Under the pieces are notes generated by a model. The model searched no databases. It saw only the letters and a program-made list of their open reading frames with translations, and was not told where the DNA came from. Shown one piece after another: positions 1-4,671 of a DNA stretch of 6,396 nucleotides. The stretch spans positions 1 to 6,396 of the forward strand of contig JAUYOQ010000176.1 of assembly GCA_030697975.1 (NCBI GenBank), written 5' to 3'. Each line of letters begins with the position of its first letter. The first letter of the stretch is position 1. This stretch comes from Nitrosopumilaceae archaeon (GTDB taxonomy: Archaea > Thermoproteota > Nitrososphaeria > Nitrososphaerales > Nitrosopumilaceae). A program made the translations under genes and the position numbers.

Positions 1-1
1 A

Positions 2-118
2 CCAAAGGTAACGCTTCCTGAAGATGACAAGGAAGAAGAAGATGAAGATGATCTTGACAAGATAAAGGGCGAGATAATGAAGACACTCTCAAAGCTTGAG
101 CAAGCTGAGGTAGAATAG
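2..118 (+). CDS. C-terminal fragment of an acidic protein, function unknown (5' end outside window)
   Basis: An open frame enters from the left edge and gives 38 residues before a TAG at 116-118. The visible part has a strongly acidic stretch (EDDKEEEDEDD), then a short amphipathic helix-like tail ending in KLEQAEVE. This looks like a charged C-terminal tail rather than a catalytic core, so no family can be named. The frame is supported by its unbroken run, by the archaeal-looking K/E/D composition, and by direct abutment with rpiA: the rpiA start codon begins on the next base, so the two are probably in one transcript. The last codons of this gene also carry the likely Shine-Dalgarno sequence of rpiA. 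I am fairly sure it is coding and cannot say what it does. Confidence 0.7.
   Translation, partial: PKVTLPEDDKEEEDEDDLDKIKGEIMKTLSKLEQAEVE
107..111 (+). promoter_or_regulatory. Shine-Dalgarno sequence for rpiA
   Basis: GAGGT lies seven bases ahead of the TTG at 119, inside the end of the upstream gene. It matches the GGAGGTGA consensus complementary to the 3' end of archaeal 16S rRNA. It supports translation of rpiA from the non-ATG start as an internal operon gene. Confidence 0.6.
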
Positions 119-796
119 TTGTCATTTGATGATGCCATTGCGGCATTATCAATAGATGCATTAAAGTTTGTAAAAGATGGTCAAGTCATTGGTTTAGGTA
201 GTGGCAGAGCTGCAGCTGCGTTTGTAAAATCACTATCAACATTTTTGAAGAAAAAAAAAATCAATGTTAGATGTATTCCAACATCACTACAAATTAAGAT
301 TACAGCGGAACAAGGAGGAATAAAGCTAATCGAAGCTGATCAAGTTGACATCGTTGATGTTGTATTTGATGGTGCTGATCAAATTGATGCAGAAAAAAAT
401 ATGATTAAAGGTGGTGGAGGTGCATTGCTTCGAGAAAACATTCTGATAAGTGCTGCAAAAAAGGTTGTGATCATGGCAGACAAATCAAAATTTGTAAAAA
501 AACTTGACAGAGCAGTTCCTGTTGAAGTTCACCCATTAGCAAGAAATACAATCACAAATTCGATTAAAAAGGCAGGCGGAAACCCATCTATTCGGACAAT
601 TGAGCGTGGATATCCATTTGTCACAGAGAATGGAAACATAATTTTGGATTGTGATTTTGGCACTATTTCAAAACCACAGCAACTTGCACAAAAAATAAAA
701 CAAATGCCAGGAGTTCTTGAAGTTGGGATATTTTCACGCAAGCCAGACGTAATTTACAGAGCAAACACAGGCGGAAAATTCGAAATTATAACATAA
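119..796 (+). CDS. rpiA: Ribose-5-phosphate isomerase A
   Basis: Interconverts ribose 5-phosphate and ribulose 5-phosphate in the cytoplasm, supplying ribose for nucleotides in the non-oxidative pentose phosphate network. The 225 residues match the usual RpiA length (about 220-230). Family landmarks in order: the glycine-rich phosphate loop GLGSGR (25-30), PTS (54-56), the catalytic DGADQID (84-90), KGGGGALLRE (97-106), ADKSKF (120-125), PVEVHP (134-139) and a C-terminal PGVLEVGIF. By alignment from memory with E. coli RpiA (D81, D84, K94, E103), the catalytic residues are D84, D87, K97 and E106. Two substitutions stand out: Arg30-Ala31 replace Ser-Thr in the usual GTGST loop, and Gln replaces Glu in DGADE. 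The start must be TTG at 119, because the preceding codon is the upstream stop and the first in-frame Met is residue 95. An A10 run at 251-260 encodes part of a lysine cluster; the frame is intact. Confidence 0.93.
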   Translation: MSFDDAIAALSIDALKFVKDGQVIGLGSGRAAAAFVKSLSTFLKKKKINVRCIPTSLQIKITAEQGGIKLIEADQVDIVDVVFDGADQIDAEKNMIKGGGGALLRENILISAAKKVVIMADKSKFVKKLDRAVPVEVHPLARNTITNSIKKAGGNPSIRTIERGYPFVTENGNIILDCDFGTISKPQQLAQKIKQMPGVLEVGIFSRKPDVIYRANTGGKFEIIT

Positions 797-847
797 TTTT
801 CCTTCCAGATCACTAATAATTTATCAGTAGCAAAGCTGCGCAATCGA

Positions 848-857
848 TTAAAAATAA
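848..857 (+). promoter_or_regulatory. TATA box for the secreted protein gene at 876
   Basis: TTAAAAATAA lies in an A-rich stretch centred about 23 bases before the ATG at 876, the usual archaeal TATA-to-start distance for an mRNA with little or no leader. No Shine-Dalgarno sequence precedes this ATG, which agrees. The rest of the 79-base gap after rpiA shows only a short T-rich piece after the rpiA stop. Confidence 0.5.
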
Positions 858-875
858 AAAAATAATCAGTTATTA

Positions 876-1574
876 ATGAAAATTAAAACAGACATACGAC
901 TTTTTGCTGCTCTTGGAATACTTGCTGTATTAGCAATAGCACCCCTTTCATCTTCTGTTTTTGCTCAAAGCAATTCAGGAGATAATGATGACTCTAACAA
1001 TGATAATGGTGATAAAAGAAAACTACAAAAAGAGCTCAAAAAGGAAAAACTTCGAGAAATCAAAAATATTGCACTTGAAAGCAGAATAGAAGCAAAATCA
1101 AAAATTTTTGACGAAACAAGATCACATGAACCAGACAGAGAACCTGATCTTTCCTTTAGGGGTGAAACAAGCGGTTGGACAATCGTTGGTGATCTTGCTC
1201 ATAAATCCTCAGTCTCGCTTTCAGGTCATGCCTTCAAAGCAGGTGAAAGAATGTGGAAGATTTCTACAACTGGAGATATTACTATAGGTGATAGAAAAGC
1301 AGAACTTGACTTGAAAGGAGTTGCAACAGGACATAAAATAATGTTGCAAGGAAATGGAATACTTCAAAATGGTGAAGAAGTAAGACTCACTCTAGTAGGA
1401 CATTATGCTCCGACAACTGAAGATGGAGTATTTGCAGTTGCTTTCACAAACGGAATGTTCCATAACACAAACACAGGCGAGCGTCTTACAATGATGCAAG
1501 TTGGTTCAGTACATGTAGAGCCCATAGTTTCTACTCCAACACCTGAACCATCAGATGAAGAGTTACAAGAGTAA
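876..1574 (+). CDS. Secreted protein of unknown function with N-terminal signal peptide
   Basis: The 232-residue product begins with a textbook Sec signal peptide: a basic start (MKIKTDIR), a hydrophobic core at about residues 9-25, and SSVFA ending at 30, so cleavage between Ala30 and Gln31 is likely. The mature part opens with an Asn/Asp/Ser-rich acidic linker (31-47). A Lys/Glu-rich stretch (47-80) should be helical, possibly a coiled coil. From about 95 to 215 alternating hydrophobic residues and many glycines suggest a beta-sheet domain. The tail is Pro/Thr/Glu-rich. There is no C-terminal membrane segment and no cysteine, so it is probably released or loosely held at the cell surface. 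It would be a substrate type for the signal peptidase encoded at 5548, though any archaeal exported protein would be. I do not recognise the family. It has its own promoter and a T-rich terminator, so it is likely monocistronic. Confidence 0.85.
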   Translation: MKIKTDIRLFAALGILAVLAIAPLSSSVFAQSNSGDNDDSNNDNGDKRKLQKELKKEKLREIKNIALESRIEAKSKIFDETRSHEPDREPDLSFRGETSGWTIVGDLAHKSSVSLSGHAFKAGERMWKISTTGDITIGDRKAELDLKGVATGHKIMLQGNGILQNGEEVRLTLVGHYAPTTEDGVFAVAFTNGMFHNTNTGERLTMMQVGSVHVEPIVSTPTPEPSDEELQE

Positions 1575-1588
1575 GAAATTCAGACAAA

Positions 1589-1606
1589 TTTTCTTTTTTC
1601 TTTTTT
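1589..1606 (+). terminator. T-rich archaeal terminator
   Basis: Three T runs (4, 6 and 6) separated by single C residues start 15 bases after the TAA at 1572-1574. Archaeal RNA polymerase stops at such oligo-T tracts without needing a hairpin, and none is visible here. The tract lies between two convergent genes, as expected for the end of the 876-1574 transcript. Confidence 0.65.
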
Positions 1607-1621
1607 ATAATAATCTAAAAT

Positions 1622-3022
1622 CTAGTTAAAAGCTGTTACTGGTCTTTTTATTAATTTTCCAAAACCAGCTTTTCCAACAACTTGCAAGTCTTCAGCAACA
1701 ATTTCACCGCGAAGGATTGTTTTCACTGGCCAGCCAGTAAGTGTCCATCCTTCATATACAATATAGTCAGAAAATCCTCCAAACAACTCACTTCTCACCC
1801 TCATTTTCTTTTTCAAATCTACCATAGTAATATCGGCATCCGAACCATTTTCGATTGTTCCTTTTTTTGGATACATTCCAAAAATTTTTGCTGCGTTTGT
1901 GCTAGTAAGCTGAACTAATTTTTGAAGTGTTATTCTTTTCTTGTTAATTCCTTCGCTTAACAATATAGGCAAAAGCGTCCCAATTCCAGGAAATCCAGCA
2001 AGAGCATCCCATACATCGCTTCCTTTTAGTTTTAGCTTTAGTTGATTTGCAACATGATCTGTTCCGATCGTGTCAACTTGGTTTGTATCAATTGTATCCC
2101 AAACAAACGAAATGTCTTCTGCTGTTCTTATAGGCGGCATTACCTTTGCAAGATATCCTTTCTGATTCTCATATGAAAGTGTGAGATAGTGAGGACATGT
2201 CTCAACAAAGATCTTTGTTCCGACATTTTTCTCTTTTTGAATTTGTTTTAGTGCACTCCTTGAACCAATATGTGCAAAATACAATGTGCAACCATATTTT
2301 CTTGCAAAGTTAGATACCGTTTGTATTGCCTTTACTTCAGCCTCTTGAGGACGACTCTCAGACCAAGCAGCAAGTCCATCCTTTTTTTTCTCTTTTGCTG
2401 TTTTTATCCCACATGAACATGCTTCATAGTCTTCAGCATGAACTAAAACAGGACAGCCAAGTGATGCTGCGGTTCTTACAACATTTTCAACAATCTCTAA
2501 ATTTACCTCAACTTTTACTTCATGCAAAGACGTAGTATTTGGTACCATATCCATATACACATGGCCAACATCTGCACCAAGATTCATGTATAGTTTAAAT
2601 GATGTAACTCCGTTTTCTACACAAAACTTCATCTCCTCAATTTGTTGTTTGTTAAAGATTGACGCATGAATAGTATAATCTACAAAATGAGTTCCTGCGC
2701 TTGCCTCAAGCTGAGATGCAAGTGATCTTTTATACGAGTCACCAAGCCTAAGCATTCGCATCATAGTTGTTACACCGCCTAGCGCGGCAACACGTGATTC
2801 AGTCACAGCTGCCTTGTCTATTGGAGAATAAACGCCATAGTGTACATGTGTATCTATTACTCCTGGAATCGAAACAAGTCCATGTCCGTTAATTTTTTCA
2901 TCACATGAAGGTTCATCTGTTGTAAGACCTACAATTTTGCCATCATCAATTATGATGTTTTTATCAACCAAGCCTTGGTCTGTCACAACATGAGAATTGG
3001 TTATTACCGCATCATAGGTCAT
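1622..3022 (-). CDS. Cyclic amidohydrolase (hydantoinase / dihydropyrimidinase / allantoinase type), substrate unknown
   Basis: A metal-dependent amidohydrolase-superfamily enzyme of 466 residues, the usual length for hydantoinases, dihydropyrimidinases and allantoinases. An N-terminal beta-sandwich piece (1-50) precedes the TIM barrel. Metal ligands are all visible: H59 and H61 in DTHVH, K143 in SFKLYMN (the lysine that is carboxylated in this group), H195 in LVHAED, H251 in FAHIGS, and D322 in GTDH. ETCPHYL (274-280), TSTNAAKIFG (373-382) and GSDADITMVDL (393-403) are also typical. The carboxylated-lysine type argues against class I dihydroorotase, where an Asp bridges the metals. Unusual points are MMRMLRLGD after GGVTT, where relatives have DMP or a similar motif, a CSC motif at 202-204, and a polar insert around 150-170. 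The reaction should be opening or closing of a cyclic amide ring; the sequence does not settle the substrate. It stands alone, with no pyrimidine or purine pathway genes beside it. Confidence 0.9.
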   Translation of the reverse strand: MTYDAVITNSHVVTDQGLVDKNIIIDDGKIVGLTTDEPSCDEKINGHGLVSIPGVIDTHVHYGVYSPIDKAAVTESRVAALGGVTTMMRMLRLGDSYKRSLASQLEASAGTHFVDYTIHASIFNKQQIEEMKFCVENGVTSFKLYMNLGADVGHVYMDMVPNTTSLHEVKVEVNLEIVENVVRTAASLGCPVLVHAEDYEACSCGIKTAKEKKKDGLAAWSESRPQEAEVKAIQTVSNFARKYGCTLYFAHIGSRSALKQIQKEKNVGTKIFVETCPHYLTLSYENQKGYLAKVMPPIRTAEDISFVWDTIDTNQVDTIGTDHVANQLKLKLKGSDVWDALAGFPGIGTLLPILLSEGINKKRITLQKLVQLTSTNAAKIFGMYPKKGTIENGSDADITMVDLKKKMRVRSELFGGFSDYIVYEGWTLTGWPVKTILRGEIVAEDLQVVGKAGFGKLIKRPVTAFN

Positions 3023-3043
3023 CTAGTTTTGTGCAATGATTTC

Positions 3044-3053
3044 TATCTATTAT
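3044..3053 (-). promoter_or_regulatory. Candidate TATA box for the amidohydrolase gene
   Basis: Read on the minus strand this is ATAATAGATA, centred 27 bases before the ATG whose first base is 3022. Spacing fits an mRNA with almost no leader, and no Shine-Dalgarno sequence is present. The motif is AT-rich by background, so the call rests mainly on position. Confidence 0.4.
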
Positions 3054-3068
3054 GCGTTTGAGTAAATG

Positions 3069-3077
3069 AATAAAAAC
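3069..3077 (+). promoter_or_regulatory. Candidate TATA box for tRNA-Ala
   Basis: AATAAAAAC is centred about 26 bases before the first base of the mature tRNA, so transcription would begin at or just before the tRNA 5' end. It is back-to-back with the amidohydrolase promoter in a 76-base divergent gap. Confidence 0.45.
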
Positions 3078-3098
3078 AGATCCTCTAGTGGTAAGTAG

Positions 3099-3170
3099 GG
3101 GCCGGTGATTTAGTGGTATAATGTCGCGTTCGCAACGCGAATGTCGAGGGTTCGATTCCCTCCCGGTCCA
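3099..3170 (+). tRNA. tRNA-Ala, anticodon CGC
   Basis: A complete cloverleaf can be drawn. Acceptor GGGCCGG (3099-3105) pairs with CCGGTCC (3163-3169), including a G3-U70 wobble, the universal alanine identity signal. The D arm spans 3106-3123 with a short stem (ATT/AAT). Anticodon stem TCGCG (3124-3128) pairs perfectly with CGCGA (3136-3140). Loop TTCGCAA holds anticodon CGC at 3131-3133, reading the codon GCG. A five-base variable loop follows, then T stem GAGGG/CCCTC with loop TTCGATT, and discriminator A at 3170. The 3' CCA is not encoded (TCT follows), so it must be added after transcription. No intron interrupts the anticodon loop. The agreement of anticodon and G3-U70 makes the alanine call very safe. 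Confidence 0.96.
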
Positions 3171-3185
3171 TCTAAACCAGAAACT

Positions 3186-3191
3186 ATTATA
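3186..3191 (+). promoter_or_regulatory. Candidate TATA box for the gene at 3215
   Basis: ATTATA, within CTATTATAGATAA, lies about 26 bases before the ATG at 3215, fitting a leaderless mRNA. If correct, this gene is transcribed separately from the tRNA, which ends only 15 bases before the motif. Read-through from the tRNA gene cannot be excluded, since no T tract follows the tRNA. Confidence 0.45.
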
Positions 3192-3214
3192 GATAATTCA
3201 AAACATTGTGAAAC

Positions 3215-3577
3215 ATGAGGGTTTTCAACGGGAAAAAAGCTGCAGAAGACTATATGTCAACTCACACGCTTGCCTTTTCAACTCCTGAGTTAACATTGAT
3301 GAGATATTCTTTCTGGCTTGGAGATATTGTTCTTGACCCAAATAACAGAGAACAAAAAGTTCCAAGGATAATGACCTTTGTTGAAGAAAAAGATTTTGAA
3401 CCTGTTCAAGTAATTGATGATGAAAAATACATTCCAACCGGTGCGGTTAGATCTACTGGAATGTATGGAAATCCAGTTACCGAAACAGGTACTAATGTAA
3501 AATATTGCTCAGAATGTGGGGTTAAAAACTCAACAACCGCCAGATTCTGCACAGAATGTGGTATGACTCTAGATTAA
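3215..3577 (+). CDS. Small zinc-ribbon protein, function unknown
   Basis: The 120-residue protein has two parts. Residues 1-85 form a compact domain with no recognised motif; it has alternating hydrophobic residues (RYSFWLGDIVL, RIMTFVEE) and no membrane segment or signal peptide. The end is a zinc ribbon with C98, C101, C112 and C115 in the order YCSECG then FCTECG, as in the small zinc-ribbon families common in archaea. Four cysteines should bind one Zn ion; the role is probably structural or in binding a partner or nucleic acid. The ATG at 3215 sits at the right distance from a TATA-like motif; Met14 is a possible later start. The gene converges on the zinc-ribbon gene 3585-4124, with only seven bases between stops, and both share the ribbon spacing seen again at 5434-5493. 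It is likely cytoplasmic. The product is real by composition; its function is unknown. Confidence 0.82.
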   Translation: MRVFNGKKAAEDYMSTHTLAFSTPELTLMRYSFWLGDIVLDPNNREQKVPRIMTFVEEKDFEPVQVIDDEKYIPTGAVRSTGMYGNPVTETGTNVKYCSECGVKNSTTARFCTECGMTLD

Positions 3578-3584
3578 ATCACAA

Positions 3585-4124
3585 TTAATTTTGAATTTTT
3601 GCTCCGCATATTGTACAAAACTTTGCATTTGGCCTAATATCATTTCCACAAGATGTGCATTTTGATCTTTGTGATGATTGAGCTACAAAGTTAGGATCTG
3701 GTGATGGCAGCGTACCAATATCACCAAAAGTCTGTTTTGCCGATACAACAGATGGTGGTACGCCCACTGGATTTTCTTTTGTTCCAGCACGAGAAGCTTG
3801 CATTTCCATGCCTCCCATCATTCCAGCGGTACCAACTCCTGGCATCAAAGCAGGTGAATGAGTTCGTCCAAGTGCAGATCCTCCTGCTATTTTACCAAGT
3901 GCTTTTTTTATTTCAAAAATTACTTTGATTGAAAGAAACTCTAATGCAGAGTAAGCAACTACATAATCACCTAGCTTTTCAAAAAATTCCTTTTCACTTA
4001 GTTTACCATTCTTGTAGAGCTTGGTTGTATCAAGAAATGATTCATAGTAGCCTTGAGAATCGTTAAAAAGTGCTTCAAGTTTATCAGCTAAAAGATTTAG
4101 TGTATCTATTTCACCAAGCGACAT
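3585..4124 (-). CDS. Helical protein with Gly/Met-rich linker and C-terminal zinc ribbon, function unknown
   Basis: Three segments are visible in 179 residues. Residues 1-78 are charged and amphipathic, probably all-helical (for example NLLADKLEALF and FFEKLGDYVVAYSALEF). Residues 80-150 are low-complexity and likely disordered, rich in Gly, Met, Pro and Ser (PGVGTAGMMGGMEM). Residues 155-179 are a zinc ribbon with C156, C159, C170 and C173. This helical-linker-ribbon build suggests an adaptor, with the helices binding a partner and the ribbon another protein or nucleic acid, but I do not recognise the family. There is no signal peptide or membrane segment. The ATG fits a TATA-like motif 26 bases upstream on the minus strand. 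The gene is convergent with the zinc-ribbon gene ending at 3577, and lies head-to-tail after the thioredoxin gene, separated from it by a T-rich terminator. Confidence 0.85.
   Translation of the reverse strand: MSLGEIDTLNLLADKLEALFNDSQGYYESFLDTTKLYKNGKLSEKEFFEKLGDYVVAYSALEFLSIKVIFEIKKALGKIAGGSALGRTHSPALMPGVGTAGMMGGMEMQASRAGTKENPVGVPPSVVSAKQTFGDIGTLPSPDPNFVAQSSQRSKCTSCGNDIRPNAKFCTICGAKIQN
3589..3600 (+). terminator. Possible T-rich terminator inside the convergent gene
   Basis: Runs of four and five T start about 12 bases past the TAA ending at 3577. They lie inside the last codons of the opposing gene, so the two convergent transcripts would overlap at their 3' ends. The tract is short and its termination activity is uncertain. 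Confidence 0.35.
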
Positions 4125-4145
4125 GATATGAGCTTTGGTTTTCAG

Positions 4146-4155
4146 TTATTAATTA
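4146..4155 (-). promoter_or_regulatory. TATA box for the gene 3585-4124
   Basis: On the minus strand this reads TAATTAATAA, centred 26 bases before the first base of the ATG at 4124. No Shine-Dalgarno sequence precedes the ATG, so a leaderless transcript is likely. Its position just beyond the thioredoxin terminator makes this a separate transcription unit. Confidence 0.5.
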
Positions 4156-4165
4156 CTTTAGATCG

Positions 4166-4185
4166 AAAATGAAAAAAATCAAAAA
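4166..4185 (-). terminator. T-rich terminator of the thioredoxin gene
   Basis: Read on the minus strand, T runs of five, seven and four begin two bases after the thioredoxin TAG (4188-4190). There is no hairpin, as usual for archaeal intrinsic termination. The tract separates thioredoxin from the next minus-strand gene. Confidence 0.6.
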
Positions 4186-4187
4186 TC

Positions 4188-4520
4188 CTAGATTTTGTCT
4201 AGTGCCCTTTCAATCATCTTTTTGTATGAATCTTTAGATGCGGCACCGACTTGTTGGGCAATTATTTGTCCTTTGTTGAATATTGCCAATGTTGGAATGC
4301 TAAACACATTGTATTTTGATGCTAGCTCATTAGCCTCATCAACATTAACTTTAACAAAGTTTACCTTACCTTCGAACTCATTTGCCAGCTCCTCTACTAC
4401 TGGGCTAACCATTCTACAAGGTCCACACCACTCAGCCCAAAAATCAACAAAGACTGGATGTGCAGAGCTCATAACAGTGGTTTCCCAGCTTTTTGCGTCA
4501 GATATTTTTGTAATTGCCAT
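4188..4520 (-). CDS. trxA: Thioredoxin
   Basis: A cytoplasmic disulfide reductase of 110 residues, the standard thioredoxin size. It shows the active site WCGPC (31-35, redox cysteines 32 and 35), the buried acid D26 in FVDFWAEW, and the cis-proline P76 in SIPT. The family glycine in the QQVGAASK region (G92) is also present. It lacks a signal peptide. The frame stays open to 4598 and would allow a 136-residue form with a hydrophobic N-terminus. I prefer the ATG at 4518-4520 because MAITKI is where thioredoxins normally begin, and a TATA box lies about 34 bases before it; transcripts from that box would lack the upstream ATG. The reductase partner is not in the window. It is divergent from the zinc-ribbon/PRC-barrel gene at 4672, so the two share a 151-base control region. 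Confidence 0.95.
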   Translation of the reverse strand: MAITKISDAKSWETTVMSSAHPVFVDFWAEWCGPCRMVSPVVEELANEFEGKVNFVKVNVDEANELASKYNVFSIPTLAIFNKGQIIAQQVGAASKDSYKKMIERALDKI

Positions 4521-4550
4521 TATAATCAGTGTGATTTGCTGTAACGTACC

Positions 4551-4558
4551 TAAATATG
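4551..4558 (-). promoter_or_regulatory. TATA box for thioredoxin
   Basis: Minus-strand CATATTTA lies about 34 bases upstream of the ATG at 4520, implying initiation near 4528 and a leader of roughly eight bases. This position is one reason to choose the short thioredoxin start over the open-frame ATG at 4598. Confidence 0.5.
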
Positions 4559-4636
4559 TTAGCAAAGAAAATTCACAAACTAAAGCCAAACAGATCATCT
4601 AGTACTCGAAATTATTATCAGCAAAAAATTTGTGAA

Positions 4637-4648
4637 TATATATTTAAA
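4637..4648 (+). promoter_or_regulatory. TATA box for the zinc-ribbon/PRC-barrel gene
   Basis: TATATATTTAAA is the strongest TATA-like element in the window, centred about 29 bases before the ATG at 4672. Transcription should therefore begin within a few bases of that ATG, arguing for a leaderless mRNA from the first start. Confidence 0.6.
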
Positions 4649-4657
4649 TTCGAATTT
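4646..4657 (+). promoter_or_regulatory. Perfect 12-bp palindrome, candidate operator
   Basis: AAATTCGAATTT is its own reverse complement. It overlaps the last bases of the TATA box and ends about 14 bases before the start codon at 4672, which is where an archaeal dimeric repressor would block TBP/TFB or polymerase. AT-rich palindromes of this size also arise by chance, so regulator binding is inference. Confidence 0.35.
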
Positions 4658-4671
4658 TAATAGATGCAGAT

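Noticed and set aside
1622..3022. Naming the amidohydrolase pyrC (dihydroorotase)
   Set aside because: It has the carboxylatable lysine and length of the hydantoinase/allantoinase group, and no pyrimidine neighbours, so the symbol is not supported.
3542..3556. Inverted repeat ATTCTG/CAGAAT near the end of the gene at 3215
   Set aside because: The loop is only two bases and the sequence encodes the conserved FCTECG of the ribbon, so it is better explained by coding constraint.
3254..3577. Alternative start at Met14 of the first zinc-ribbon gene
   Set aside because: The ATG at 3215 has the right distance to a TATA-like motif; the later ATG has no ribosome site. It is not fully excluded.
4521..4598. 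N-terminal extension of thioredoxin giving a hydrophobic leader and a 136-residue protein
   Set aside because: Thioredoxins normally start near MAITKI, the TATA box lies inside this stretch, and a transcript from it would not include the upstream ATG.
4195..4602. Open frame of 135 codons on the plus strand opposite thioredoxin
   Set aside because: It is the antisense shadow of a well-conserved gene, with no recognisable protein features.
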